Part shown: positions 39,345 to 48,103 of the stretch, one piece after another | How the letters are laid out: every line of letters starts with the position of its first letter | How positions within the stretch are numbered: the first letter of the stretch is position 1 | NCBI RefSeq assembly: GCF_945269915.1 | Contig: NZ_CALYOY010000001.1 | Location: 62,001-126,000 of the forward strand | Length of the DNA: 64,000 bases | Source of the DNA: an uncultured Bifidobacterium sp. | Lineage (GTDB): Bacteria; Actinomycetota; Actinomycetes; Actinomycetales; Bifidobacteriaceae | Direction of reading: 5' to 3' | Notes under the pieces: generated by a model | Database searches by the model: none | Told to the model about the DNA's origin: nothing | What the model saw: only the letters and a program-made list of their open reading frames with translations | Made by a program: the position numbers and the translations under genes

Positions 39345-39659
39345 TCAGGAGAGGGAGTCGGGAATATCAATGTCGGTCTTCTGAACCTCCTCAACATTGA
39401 CATCCTTGAAGGTGACGATACGCACATTCTTGACGAACCGGCTGGACCGGTAGACATCCCAGACCCACGCATCGGTCAGACGGACGTCGAAGTAGACATC
39501 CTGGCCGGCCGAGCGCACATTGAAGTCGACCTTGTTGGCCAGGTAGAAGCGCCGCTCGGTCTCGACCACGTAGGTGAAGAGCTTGATGACGTCGCGGTAC
39601 TCCCGGTACAGGGCCAACTCGGCATCGGTTTCGTAGTTGTCGAGATCCTCGGCGCTCAT
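39345..39659 (-). CDS. DUF2469 family protein
   Basis: Small conserved actinobacterial protein (104 aa), beginning MSAEDLDNYETDAELALYRE and containing YVVETERRFYLANKVD, DAWVWDVYRSSRFVKNVRIVTFKDVNVEE. Function unknown; in mycobacteria homologues lie among rnhB/lepB-type genes. Its ATG overlaps the stop of the GNAT gene (ATGA), so it is translationally coupled to it. Confidence 0.85.
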   Translation of the reverse strand: MSAEDLDNYETDAELALYREYRDVIKLFTYVVETERRFYLANKVDFNVRSAGQDVYFDVRLTDAWVWDVYRSSRFVKNVRIVTFKDVNVEEVQKTDIDIPDSLS

Positions 39660-40876
39660 CGGCCACCCCCATTGGAACGGTCACGACCGTGACCGAGATT
39701 TCGCCACCAGGCCTGCTTGGACCCCTTGGCCTTTGAGGACCCATAGGCCCAATCGGAGGAGTCGTGCCCCTCGCCCGCTTCGGACTGATCCGCTTCGCCC
39801 TTGTCTGCTTCGGACTCGTCAGCACCAGGCTGGACCCCTGCCTGGGCGTTGGGGTTGCCTACCGCTTGGGTGGGTGCCGACTCCCGGGGACCCGAGGTTT
39901 CTGCAGCCTGTTCCGCCTGGGCTGGGGAGGCGCTGCCCGACTCGGCATCGGCAGACGAGAGGTCATCCCCGGCCGGGTCTCCCTGGCCGGTCACATCCCC
40001 CACCAGGCCTGCCCTGGCCTGGGATGCATACCGCTGCGCCTCGGAGGCGGTCATCCGCCTTCCATCCTCGGTGGTGTATCCGTGGGCTATCAGGGACTGG
40101 GCCACTCCCGGATTCTCGTCGATGACGTGCATGCCGAATGCGTTCAGGGACTGGATCGGGTCGTATTCGTCGGCCAGGGCATCCATGACGATCTGGTCCT
40201 GATACTTGCCGTTCTCGATATCCCAGAGGGCGTCGCGGGAGGTGCCCGAAACCATGAAGCCCAAGGATTGGTAAACGGAGATGGACCGGGTGTTCTTCTC
40301 TGGAACCGCCACCCATATGCGATGAAGCCCCAGACCCGTGGGCGCGGCCGCATACCCGTAGGTCATGACCCTGGGCATGGCATCACGGGAGTATCCGCGG
40401 CCCCGGTAGTCCTTGCCCAGCACCACCTGGATCCGGGCCGAACAGGACCAGCCGTCCACGTCGATCAGGAAGATCATGCCGATGACCCCGCCGGTCTTGT
40501 CGGCATCAGGCGAACCATCCAGATCATGGTCCGCATCGGTCATCATGGCCCAGGCCAGGGTGCGCCGGGACTCGGGGTCTCCCACGCCGGACTCCTTGGG
40601 GGCCAGTCCCTTGGACCAGGCCACCGACCTGCGGACCCAGGCGTTGACGACGGCACGCTCGGCCTGGGGACCCTTGCCGGTGATGCCCGTCGAATTGTAG
40701 AATGCCTGCAACTGGTCCATGGCGGTCAGATCGGAAATGACCGCAGGCCGCAGATGCACCATCTCGCCGCGAATAAAGGGAATCTCAATACGGTCAGGCA
40801 GCTGCCTGTCCTTGAGACCCTCGGGTTTGATACGTTCCGTCCGCGGTTCCTCACTGCCCTTGCCGCTAGTCGACAT
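39656..40876 (-). CDS. GNAT-family N-acetyltransferase with long disordered tail
   Basis: A 406-residue protein. The RimJ/RimL-like acetyltransferase domain (about 35-250) has VHLRPAVISDLTAMDQL, the acetyl-CoA loop QVVLGKDYRGRGYSRDAM and VPEKNTRSISVYQSLGFMVSGTSRDAL. Residues about 310-406 are acidic and low-complexity (Glu, Ala, Asp, Ser), ending in a Trp/Lys/Arg stretch (QAWWRNLGHGRDRS). The acyl acceptor is unknown. GGAGG lies 7 nt before the ATG at 40876. It forms a two-gene operon with DUF2469. Confidence 0.85.
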   Translation of the reverse strand: MSTSGKGSEEPRTERIKPEGLKDRQLPDRIEIPFIRGEMVHLRPAVISDLTAMDQLQAFYNSTGITGKGPQAERAVVNAWVRRSVAWSKGLAPKESGVGDPESRRTLAWAMMTDADHDLDGSPDADKTGGVIGMIFLIDVDGWSCSARIQVVLGKDYRGRGYSRDAMPRVMTYGYAAAPTGLGLHRIWVAVPEKNTRSISVYQSLGFMVSGTSRDALWDIENGKYQDQIVMDALADEYDPIQSLNAFGMHVIDENPGVAQSLIAHGYTTEDGRRMTASEAQRYASQARAGLVGDVTGQGDPAGDDLSSADAESGSASPAQAEQAAETSGPRESAPTQAVGNPNAQAGVQPGADESEADKGEADQSEAGEGHDSSDWAYGSSKAKGSKQAWWRNLGHGRDRSNGGGR

Positions 40877-40923
40877 CACGTCACCTCCATGACCGCCACC
40901 TTGCGATGGCAATCAATTCTACC

Positions 40924-40963
40924 CTGCGCCCCTGGGAAAACCATGGGAATCCCCGAGGCGCAG
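40924..40963 (-). terminator. Hairpin after gatB
   Basis: On the minus strand CTGCGCCTC pairs with GGGGCGCAG (one G-U) around a 22-nt loop. It lies about 10 nt after the gatB stop. The following bases are not T-rich, so termination may be partial. Confidence 0.5.
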
Positions 40964-40971
40964 AATGATGG

Positions 40972-42471
40972 TCACTGGGCGATGCGCTGCATGACGATCT
41001 TGCTGACCGCCTTGGCATCGGCCTGGCCCTTGGTGGCACGCATGACGGCACCAATGATGGCTCCCATGGGCTTCATGTTGCCGCCCTTGAGCTTGGCCAC
41101 GATATCGGGGTTGTCCCTGAGGGCCTGATCGACGGCCGTATCCAGGGCACCATCGTCCGAGACCACCTGGTAGCCATGCTTCTTGACGACCTGGGCGGGA
41201 CTGCCCTCTCCGGCCAGCACTCCGGAGACCGTCTGCTTGGCCAGCTTGTCGTTGAGCCTGCCGTCGGCGATCAGCCGCTCCACATCAGCCACATCCTGGG
41301 CCGAGATGGGAAGCTCGCGGAGGGTGACGCCACGGGAGTTGGCCTCGCGGGAGATCTCCCCCAGCCACCACTTGCGGGCACCGGCGGCCGTGGCACCGGC
41401 CTTGACGGTCTCCTCGATCAGATCCACCGCGTCGGCGTTGACCGCGTCCTGCATCTGCCGGTCGGTGAAGTCCCATTCCTGCTTCAGCCGGGCCCTGCGT
41501 TCACGTGGCATTTCGGGCATCCGGGCCCTGAGCTCCTCGATGTGCTCACTGGTCACATGGACCATGACCAGATCAGGGTCGGGGAAGTAGCGGTAGTCGT
41601 TGGCGTCGGTCTTGACCCGGCCGCCGGCTGTGGTCTGGGTGGACTCGTCCCAATGGCGGGTCTCCTGGAGAACCTCGCCACCGGAATCGAGCAGGGCGGC
41701 CTGGCGACGAATCTCATAGATCAGGGTCTTCTCGATGCCCTTGAAGGTGTTGACGTTCTTGGTCTCGGACCGGGTGCCCAGGGGGGCGTCGGGGCCGGCA
41801 TGGAGGGAGACGTTGACATCGGCCCTCATGTTGCCCTGCTCCATCCGGGCATGGGAGATGTTCAGGGCTCGCACGATGTCCCTGATGGCGCGCACATAGG
41901 CACCGGCCACCTCGGGGGTGCGCTCGCCGGCGCCCTCGATGGGCTTGGTGACGATCTCGACCAGGGGCACACCGGCACGGTTGTAGTCGACCAGGGAGTG
42001 GTCGGCACCCTCGATACGGCCGTCGGCACCACCCAGGTGGGTGTTCTTGCCGGCATCATCCTCGACGTGGGCGCGCTCGATGGGCACACGGAAGATGGAC
42101 CCGTCATCCAGCTCCACGTCCAGGTAGCCCTGACCGTTCAGGGGCTTGTCGTACTGGGAGATCTGGTAATCGCGGGGCATGTCCGGGTAGAAGTAGTTCT
42201 TCCGGGCGAACTGGCTCCACTCGTTGATCTTGCAGTGCAGGGCCAGGCCGAGCTTGACCGCGTAGTCGATGGCCGTCCGATTGACCACCGGCAGGCTGCC
42301 GGGCAGACCCAGGGAGACCGGGGTCAGCTGGGAGTTGGGCTCGCCACCGAACTCGATGTGGGCCGGGCAGAAGAGCTTGGTGTTGGTGGAGAGCTCGACA
42401 TGGACCTCCAGGCCGAACACCGGGTCGTACTTGGCCACGGCATCGGCGTACTTCATGAGTTTTTCAGCCAT
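40972..42471 (-). CDS. gatB: Asp/Glu-tRNA amidotransferase subunit B
   Basis: tRNA-binding and kinase/transamidation subunit of GatCAB (499 aa), which converts Glu-tRNA-Gln (and Asp-tRNA-Asn) to the correct aminoacyl-tRNA. Family segments: [60 protein letters not shown], and the C-terminal YqeY-like [23 protein letters not shown]. The Shine-Dalgarno (GGAAGGA) is about 12 nt from the ATG. Last gene of gatCAB. Confidence 0.97.
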   Translation of the reverse strand: MAEKLMKYADAVAKYDPVFGLEVHVELSTNTKLFCPAHIEFGGEPNSQLTPVSLGLPGSLPVVNRTAIDYAVKLGLALHCKINEWSQFARKNYFYPDMPRDYQISQYDKPLNGQGYLDVELDDGSIFRVPIERAHVEDDAGKNTHLGGADGRIEGADHSLVDYNRAGVPLVEIVTKPIEGAGERTPEVAGAYVRAIRDIVRALNISHARMEQGNMRADVNVSLHAGPDAPLGTRSETKNVNTFKGIEKTLIYEIRRQAALLDSGGEVLQETRHWDESTQTTAGGRVKTDANDYRYFPDPDLVMVHVTSEHIEELRARMPEMPRERRARLKQEWDFTDRQMQDAVNADAVDLIEETVKAGATAAGARKWWLGEISREANSRGVTLRELPISAQDVADVERLIADGRLNDKLAKQTVSGVLAGEGSPAQVVKKHGYQVVSDDGALDTAVDQALRDNPDIVAKLKGGNMKPMGAIIGAVMRATKGQADAKAVSKIVMQRIAQ

Positions 42472-42495
42472 TATGATTCCGGTTCCTTCCGATGC

Positions 42496-44049
42496 CTACT
42501 TGGTGGTTCCACTGACGTGTCCATCCAGCCAGGGGGCTTTCAGGTCCTTGAAGACCGGGCCTCCCCACTGCTCCTGGAGGGCCGCCTCCAAGGCCGCGGC
42601 AGGCTTGTACATGACCTCGTCGCGCATCTGGGGCGCGAAGAACTGGAAGCCCACGGGCAGACCGTCATCGCTGAGCCCGGCCGGGATGGACATGGCCGGT
42701 GTACCCGCCATGTTGGCGGGGATGGTGGCCACATCGTTCAGATACATGGCCAGGGGATCGTCCATCTTGTCGCCGAACCTGAAGGCGGTGGTGGGCGAGG
42801 TGGGCGAGACCAGGACGTCGGCCTGCTCGAAGGCCTGCTCGAAGTCGCGGATGATCAGGGTGCGCACCTTCTGGGCCGACCCGTACCAGGCATCGTAGTA
42901 ACCGGCGGAGAGGGCGTAGATGCCCAGGATGATGCGGCGCTTGACCTCGTCGCCGAAGCCGGCCTCACGGGTGGCCGACATCATGTTGGCCGCGGTCTGC
43001 TCGACCCCTGCCTGGGGCATGACCCGCAGGCCGTAACGCATGCCGTCGTACCGGGCCAGGTTGGATGAGACCTCCGAGGGCATGATGATGTAGTAGGCGG
43101 CCAGGGCATAGGGGAAGTGGGGGCAGGAGACCTCGACCACCTCGGCGCCCATACCCTCCAGGAGCTTGACACCCTCATTGAAGCGGGCCTCAACGCCGGG
43201 CTGATAGCCTTCGCCTCCCAACTCCTTGACCAGGCCGACCTTCAGTCCCTTCAGGTCGCGCCTCATGCCCTCGCGGGCGGCGGAGGCCAGGGGCGGAACC
43301 GGCTTGGGGATTGAGGTGGAGTCGCGGTGGTCATAGCCGCCGATCAACTCCTGAAGGAGTGCGGCATCCAGGACGGACCGTGAGACCGGACCGATCTGGT
43401 CCAGGGAGGAGGCCATGGCGATGGCCCCGAAGCGGGAGACGCCGCCGTAGGTGGGCTTGACACCTACGGTGCCGGTCAGGGCGCCGGGCTGACGGATGGA
43501 ACCGCCCGTATCGGTGCCCAGGGCCAAGGGCGCCTCGAAGGCCGCTACCGCGGAGGCGGAACCGCCGCCCGAACCACCGGGAACCCTATCGGTGTCCCAA
43601 GGATTGTGGGTGGGTTTGTAGGCGGAGTGCTCGGTGGACGACCCCTGGGCGAACTCGTCCAGGTTGGTCTTACCCAGGATGGGCATGCCGGCGGCCTTGA
43701 TCTTCTCGATGACCGTGGCATCGTAGGGCGGCACCCAGCCCTCGAGGATCTTGGAGGCGGCCGTGGTGGGGATTCCCTTGGTGACGATCATGTCCTTGAT
43801 GGCGATGGGGACACCGGCCAGCTCGGGCAGGCCATCGGTATCGCCCGCGGCAAGCCGCTTGTCGAAGGCATCGGCCTGGTCCAGGGCCTGGTCACCGGAA
43901 ACCCGGAGGAAGGCGTCGATACGGGGTTCGGCGGCCTCGATCAGGTCGAGCTGTGCCTGGACCAGTTCACGGCTGGAGACCTCCTTGGCCCGCAGCTGCC
44001 GGGCCATCTCGGTGGCAGATTCCTTCACCAATTCGTTTCTTACGCTCAT
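42496..44049 (-). CDS. gatA: Asp/Glu-tRNA amidotransferase subunit A
   Basis: Amidase subunit that releases ammonia from glutamine (517 aa). The Ser-cisSer-Lys triad is in [10 protein letters not shown] (Lys), TGGSIRQPG (Ser) and [13 protein letters not shown]. The start is set at ATG 44049, after GAGGAG; a GTG 12 nt upstream lies directly on that Shine-Dalgarno. The gene follows gatC by 8 nt. Confidence 0.97.
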   Translation of the reverse strand: MSVRNELVKESATEMARQLRAKEVSSRELVQAQLDLIEAAEPRIDAFLRVSGDQALDQADAFDKRLAAGDTDGLPELAGVPIAIKDMIVTKGIPTTAASKILEGWVPPYDATVIEKIKAAGMPILGKTNLDEFAQGSSTEHSAYKPTHNPWDTDRVPGGSGGGSASAVAAFEAPLALGTDTGGSIRQPGALTGTVGVKPTYGGVSRFGAIAMASSLDQIGPVSRSVLDAALLQELIGGYDHRDSTSIPKPVPPLASAAREGMRRDLKGLKVGLVKELGGEGYQPGVEARFNEGVKLLEGMGAEVVEVSCPHFPYALAAYYIIMPSEVSSNLARYDGMRYGLRVMPQAGVEQTAANMMSATREAGFGDEVKRRIILGIYALSAGYYDAWYGSAQKVRTLIIRDFEQAFEQADVLVSPTSPTTAFRFGDKMDDPLAMYLNDVATIPANMAGTPAMSIPAGLSDDGLPVGFQFFAPQMRDEVMYKPAAALEAALQEQWGGPVFKDLKAPWLDGHVSGTTK

Positions 44050-44057
44050 TGCTTCAC

Positions 44058-44354
44058 TCACTCCTCACCCAGGATGCGCGGTGCCACGAACATGCCCGAC
44101 TCGGTGGCGGGGGCACCCGACAGGGCCTCCTCCTGGGTCAGGGGCTGCTCAGCCTCATCGGGGCGCAGGTATGCCTCCAGGGGTATGGGGTTGGCTGTGG
44201 GAGGCACATCATCCCCGGCCACCTCCTGGACCTTGGCGATGGATTCGGCGATGACGTTGAGCTCGCCCTTGAGACGGTCCGCCTCATCATCGGTCAGAGC
44301 GATACGGGCCAGATCACCCAGATGCTTGATCTCTTCACGTGTAAAAGTTGGCAT
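44058..44354 (-). CDS. gatC: Asp/Glu-tRNA amidotransferase subunit C
   Basis: Small belt subunit (98 aa) wrapping GatA and Gat[22 protein letters not shown] at the N-terminus, then the [15 protein letters not shown] segment and a C-terminal FVAPRIL. The ATG at 44354 gives the usual length. TATGAT (44367-44362) ends exactly 7 nt upstream, so the operon may begin with a leaderless gene. A frame extending to 44402 is not needed. Confidence 0.92.
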   Translation of the reverse strand: MPTFTREEIKHLGDLARIALTDDEADRLKGELNVIAESIAKVQEVAGDDVPPTANPIPLEAYLRPDEAEQPLTQEEALSGAPATESGMFVAPRILGEE

Positions 44355-44444
44355 ACCCATCATCATATTGGTGCTGTGTGACACGGAGGGGTCACCAAGC
44401 AACAGACTTCCGGAAGCCTGTCAGGCCACCGTCCGGAGAACCGG

Positions 44445-45389
44445 TCAGTCGATGTCGATCCTCTTCATGACCAGGGTCCCCAGGGCGTAGAATACGGCGG
44501 TCCAGGCCACCATGATCAGACCCGCCTGCCACCAGAGCGGGACGAAGCCCACCTGGCCAGGCATGGGTTCGGTCTGCCCACTCAGAAAATAATCGAGCAG
44601 GTTCAACGGCAGGATGTTGCTCAGGCTCTGCACCCAGACAAAATACCTGCTGACCGCCTGGATGATGCCGAAGAGCATGGGGGCGATCAGGACCAGTCCC
44701 AGAACCGTCATGACGCCGCCGACGGTCGACCTGCACATGGCTCCGATGCCCAGGGCCATGACCGCGAATACGGCCAGGAAGATGGGCCCGCCCAGGAGGT
44801 TCACCCAGGGGATGGATGCCTCGGAGGCCTTGAGTGGAATCCTGCCCGGGGCGGAGAGGATGATCTGTACCGAGGCCCAGGCCAGGAGGACGCCGATCTG
44901 GGAGGTGACCCAGGTCAGGACGGCCAGGCAGACAGCCTTGGCGGCCAGGACGGTACCACGTCGGGGATTGCTGGTCAGGGTGGCGTCGATGGAGGAGCTG
45001 CTGAACTCCGCGCTGATGCAGAGAACACCCATGATGCCGACGACGACGCTGGCCAGGGCCAGACCCGAGCCCGCGGCTACCCAATACTCCGACATGGCTA
45101 TGGGAGCGGGGGTCTTCAGGGGCTTTCCGCTGGATTGGTCGATCGTACTCATGTACCTGAGACTCCAGGCCGAGGTGAGTGCACCAAAGGGCTGGAGGAC
45201 CAGGGCGATGAGGGTCATGATCCAGGTCGATGCGAGCGAGGTCAGCTTCAGCATCTCGCTGCGCAGGGACCGGAGGAAGGAGAGGTGAACCCGCGAAGGC
45301 GAGAGGTCCCTTCTGTTTCCGATGACGGCTGCACGGGTCCCGACCGCGGATCGGCCCCCTCTGGGGGCCTTGTGTGCCATGCGGCTCAT
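44445..45389 (-). CDS. ABC-2 type transporter permease
   Basis: Membrane subunit (314 aa) with six hydrophobic helices (for example STWIMTLIALVLQPFGALTSA; GSGLALASVVVGIMGVLCIS; FLAVFAVMALGIGAMC) and the cytoplasmic ISAEFSSSSIDATLTSNPRRGTVLAAK segment found in bacitracin/lantibiotic-type ABC-2 permeases. A basic N-terminal tail of about 30 residues precedes helix 1. The ATG overlaps the ATPase stop (ATGA). Probably an exporter; substrate unknown. Confidence 0.85.
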   Translation of the reverse strand: MSRMAHKAPRGGRSAVGTRAAVIGNRRDLSPSRVHLSFLRSLRSEMLKLTSLASTWIMTLIALVLQPFGALTSAWSLRYMSTIDQSSGKPLKTPAPIAMSEYWVAAGSGLALASVVVGIMGVLCISAEFSSSSIDATLTSNPRRGTVLAAKAVCLAVLTWVTSQIGVLLAWASVQIILSAPGRIPLKASEASIPWVNLLGGPIFLAVFAVMALGIGAMCRSTVGGVMTVLGLVLIAPMLFGIIQAVSRYFVWVQSLSNILPLNLLDYFLSGQTEPMPGQVGFVPLWWQAGLIMVAWTAVFYALGTLVMKRIDID

Positions 45390-46369
45390 TGTTCGACTCC
45401 CATCAGATTGTCGCCGATATGGGCGTTGGGGTCTACGGCCACCTGGGAACGGTATTCAATCTGCCCATGGGTGGCGCTCATGTAGGCCTCCTCCAGGGAG
45501 ACCTTCTCCTGACGGAATTCATACATGACGACCTGCGCGTTGGCCAGGATGGTGGCCGTGGATGCCAGGGGTGCACCCTCGATGCGGAAAAGTGCGGCAT
45601 CGGGCGGGCATGAGGAATCGGGACGCAACCGGGTGACCCGCATCCCCGCGGCCGTTGAGAGGGCGGACACGAGCCTGTCGGGCTGAGGGGTGACCACCTT
45701 GATGGAGTTGCGCGAGTGCTCCTGGATGAAGTGATCGACCGTGGTCCGCTCCATGACCCGTCCCTGGCCGATGATGACCAGATCGTCGGCGGTCAGAGCC
45801 ACCTCACTCATCAGGTGGGAGCTGAGGAGGACCGCCTTACCCTGGGCGGCAATGGCCCGGCAGAGCTCGCGCACCCATTTGACCCCATCCGGATCCAGGC
45901 CGTTGATGGGCTCATCCAGGACCAGGTTCCTGGGATCCCCCAGAAGGGCCGCGGCTATGGAAAGCCTCTGACTCATGCCCAGGGAGAAGGAGCCGGCGTT
46001 CTTGTTCTTCACACTGGTCAGACCCACCATGTCAAGGACCTCGTCGACCCTCCGGGATGGAATTCCATTGGAATAGGCCAAAGAACGCAGATGGGAGTAT
46101 GCGGAGCGGGCCTTATGAGCCGAACGGGGATTGAGCACCGCACCGACCGTGGTCATGGGTGATCCGAGCTTGGCGAAGGGTTGGCCGTCAATCAGGGCAC
46201 GACCACTCTCCGGCTTGATCAGGGCCAGACAGACGCGCATGGTCGTGGACTTTCCGGCTCCGTTCGGTCCGAGGAAACCGGTGACGCGACCGTTCCGGGC
46301 CGTGAAAGTGACATCATTGATGGCCATTTTGCCGTGGAAGCTCTTCATCAGGTGCTCGACCTCAATCAT
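45386..46369 (-). CDS. ABC transporter ATP-binding protein
   Basis: ATPase partner of the preceding permease (327 aa). Walker A is GPNGAGKST, the signature is SLGMSQRLSIA (SGG replaced by LGM, usual for BcrA-like ATPases), Walker B is NLVLDEPINGLDP and the switch His is in LSSHLMSE. A C-terminal domain of about 110 residues follows. TAAGCT (46382-46377) ends 7 nt before the ATG with no Shine-Dalgarno, another leaderless candidate. The two genes form a closed operon with no adjacent regulator. Confidence 0.9.
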   Translation of the reverse strand: MIEVEHLMKSFHGKMAINDVTFTARNGRVTGFLGPNGAGKSTTMRVCLALIKPESGRALIDGQPFAKLGSPMTTVGAVLNPRSAHKARSAYSHLRSLAYSNGIPSRRVDEVLDMVGLTSVKNKNAGSFSLGMSQRLSIAAALLGDPRNLVLDEPINGLDPDGVKWVRELCRAIAAQGKAVLLSSHLMSEVALTADDLVIIGQGRVMERTTVDHFIQEHSRNSIKVVTPQPDRLVSALSTAAGMRVTRLRPDSSCPPDAALFRIEGAPLASTATILANAQVVMYEFRQEKVSLEEAYMSATHGQIEYRSQVAVDPNAHIGDNLMGVEQ

Positions 46370-46574
46370 GTGTTTGAGCTTATCAGTTCGTATGCCACCC
46401 GCAGGATGTCCGATACATCTTGTCCAGCATATGGGCGAGGCGGTCAGGGTCGGTCACCGATCATGGACGCATATGACGGTCCCGCACAACCTCCCCCACC
46501 CGACTTCCGGCTCCTTGGAACCGAGCAGGGCGGTTTCCCACACGCAGAGGATCCGGCCACCCACAATCAGGAAA

Positions 46575-47303
46575 TCAGGAGAGGCGACCGACCCCAGCAC
46601 GCTGGGCGATCCAGGCATGCATGGCGACGGCGGCGGCAGCCCCGGCGTTGATGGAACGAACGGAACCGAACTGGGAGATATAGACCACATCATAGGCCAG
46701 GTCCAGGGCCTCCTGGGAGAGACCGGGGCCCTCGGCACCGAAGATCATCAGACAGCGGTCCGGAAAGTCATAGGTCTCGATGGGGACGGCACCCGGCACG
46801 TTGTCGATGGCTATCAGCCTGGGCGCAGGGGTCCCGGACCGACTGGCCTCCTCACGAAGGTCATCGGCCAGGGCGCTGATGCTGGGATGGTGGACCACAT
46901 GCTGGTAGAGCTCGGTCATCAGGGCACCCTTGCGGTTCCACTTGTGGGGGCCGACGATATGGACCCGCCCGGCTGCGAAGGCATTGGCCGTGCGGACCAT
47001 GGAGCCGATGTTGAAGTCGTGGGTCCAGTTCTCGACGGCCACCTCGAACCCGTGACGTCCGCGGCGGTCCAGGTCGACACGGATGGCCTCGACGGTCCAG
47101 TACCGGTAGCGGTCAAGCACGTTGCGGCGGTCCCCATGATCCAGGAGGTCGCTGTCGAAGCGGGGATCATAGGCGGCGGAATCCGGGTCGTCAGGTCGGG
47201 GCAGGTCTGGGTGCTCCAGGCTCCAGGGCCCTAGCCCCACCTGTCGGAAGGTGGGCTCCCCCGACTCCCTGGCCGCCCGGGTGATGGGATTGGGGTCCCT
47301 CAT
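46575..47303 (-). CDS. TrmH/SpoU-family RNA 2'-O-methyltransferase
   Basis: SPOUT-fold methylase (242 aa) acting on tRNA or rRNA. The three motifs are present: NIGSMVRTANAFAAGRVHIVG, LMIFGAEGPGLS, and SQFGSVRSINAGAAAAVAM. An N-terminal extension of about 80 residues (PEDPDSAAYDPRFDSDLL-like region) is not part of the catalytic fold. The ATG overlaps the stop of the upstream PRTase-like gene (ATGA), so the two are co-translated. The modified nucleotide cannot be named. Confidence 0.88.
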   Translation of the reverse strand: MRDPNPITRAARESGEPTFRQVGLGPWSLEHPDLPRPDDPDSAAYDPRFDSDLLDHGDRRNVLDRYRYWTVEAIRVDLDRRGRHGFEVAVENWTHDFNIGSMVRTANAFAAGRVHIVGPHKWNRKGALMTELYQHVVHHPSISALADDLREEASRSGTPAPRLIAIDNVPGAVPIETYDFPDRCLMIFGAEGPGLSQEALDLAYDVVYISQFGSVRSINAGAAAAVAMHAWIAQRAGVGRLS

Positions 47304-48055
47304 CGGTCCTGGTCCCCTCGCGGACTGAACTGCCCCTCATTAAAAACGCAGATGAAGGGCAGGCCGGTTCTGGAATCATCGACCGGGTCGACCACCTGGA
47401 TGGTGGGCAATTCAGCATCGTGCCCGGGCATGCCGCCGGCCATGCCGGTCCCGTCCGAATCGGCCGACCCGTCGGCCGGGGCGGTTTCCGGACCAAGACC
47501 TCCGACCAGCGAGGCGATGGCCAGGGGTTCGGCGCCCTGCCGCCGGATGATACTGCAGTCGAGACTGAGCTCGTTCCCCTTGCGGAGGGTGACCAGGGAT
47601 GAGGTCTGCACATACGATTTCTGACTGAGCCAGGCATCCAGGAGGATGACCCGCTTCCCCTTGATGGAGGGGCCCTTGATGGAGGGATAGACGAAGTCCA
47701 TGACGAAGGCGTTCAGGGCCTGGCCCCGCGAAGCGGCTGCATGCAGCATGGCATCGGCCAGGGGAACGGCTGCAGCGGTCAGTGCACCCACGGCGTCGAA
47801 ATCGTCGACCGAGTACCCGGCGTCCTCAAGCGCGTCCAGAAGGACGTGACCAGCCAACTCCGCACCCCGGTGGTCAAAGGTGACCCCGCTGAGTTCCGTG
47901 AAGGGACGACCATTGATCTCCTGGGCCAGGAGCTCCCTGAGCTGGTCGGCGGGCTCCATCATGCTTCGGGCGGCCTGATTCTGATCCAGGGCCAGATCGG
48001 GGGCCCCGGTCGGGCGGAAGGATCCGGTCCGTTCCGTCTCTGATGCCTTGTTCAT
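47300..48055 (-). CDS. Orotate-phosphoribosyltransferase-like protein with degenerate PRPP loop
   Basis: A 251-residue type I PRTase fold: FDHRGAELAGHVLLDALEDAGY, FDAVGALTAAAVPLADAMLHAAASRGQ, and KGKRVILLDAWLSQKS (133-147). In active enzymes the last segment reads like LVDDVVTTGSS. Here the second Asp and the TTG turn are lost (D140-A141 ... S144-Q145-K146), so PRPP binding is doubtful. The catalytic-loop region has a PSIKGPSIKG duplication from a 15-bp tandem repeat. The C-terminus is Gly/Asp/Ser-rich. TAGGCT (48068-48063) ends 7 nt before the ATG. Function unknown; it is co-translated with the RNA methylase. Confidence 0.72.
   Translation of the reverse strand: MNKASETERTGSFRPTGAPDLALDQNQAARSMMEPADQLRELLAQEINGRPFTELSGVTFDHRGAELAGHVLLDALEDAGYSVDDFDAVGALTAAAVPLADAMLHAAASRGQALNAFVMDFVYPSIKGPSIKGKRVILLDAWLSQKSYVQTSSLVTLRKGNELSLDCSIIRRQGAEPLAIASLVGGLGPETAPADGSADSDGTGMAGGMPGHDAELPTIQVVDPVDDSRTGLPFICVFNEGQFSPRGDQDR
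47658..47687. repeat. 15-bp in-frame tandem duplication
   Basis: CCCTTGATGGAGGGG followed directly by CCCTTGATGGAGGGA on the plus strand (one mismatch). It duplicates the residues PSIKG within the PRTase-like protein, where PRTases have their flexible catalytic loop. Confidence 0.9.
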
Positions 48056-48103
48056 GTCTACCAGCCTAACGCCGGTTACCAACGGACAGGCGGGCCTGCA
48101 GGG

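Noticed and set aside
41176-43068. A 630-codon open frame on the plus strand, opposite gatB and gatA
   Set aside because: It is antisense to two well-conserved genes, crosses their junction, has no domain and reflects high third-position G+C. Similar long frames opposite atpA/atpH (8040-10199), the adhesin (21288-22925), rho (34610-36376) and clpB (53780-54886) are rejected for the same reason.
46370-46574. Possible small RNA (SRP-like) in the gap beside the ABC ATPase gene
   Set aside because: The SRP loop signature (GGAAGGAAGCAGC-like) is absent and no long hairpin forms.
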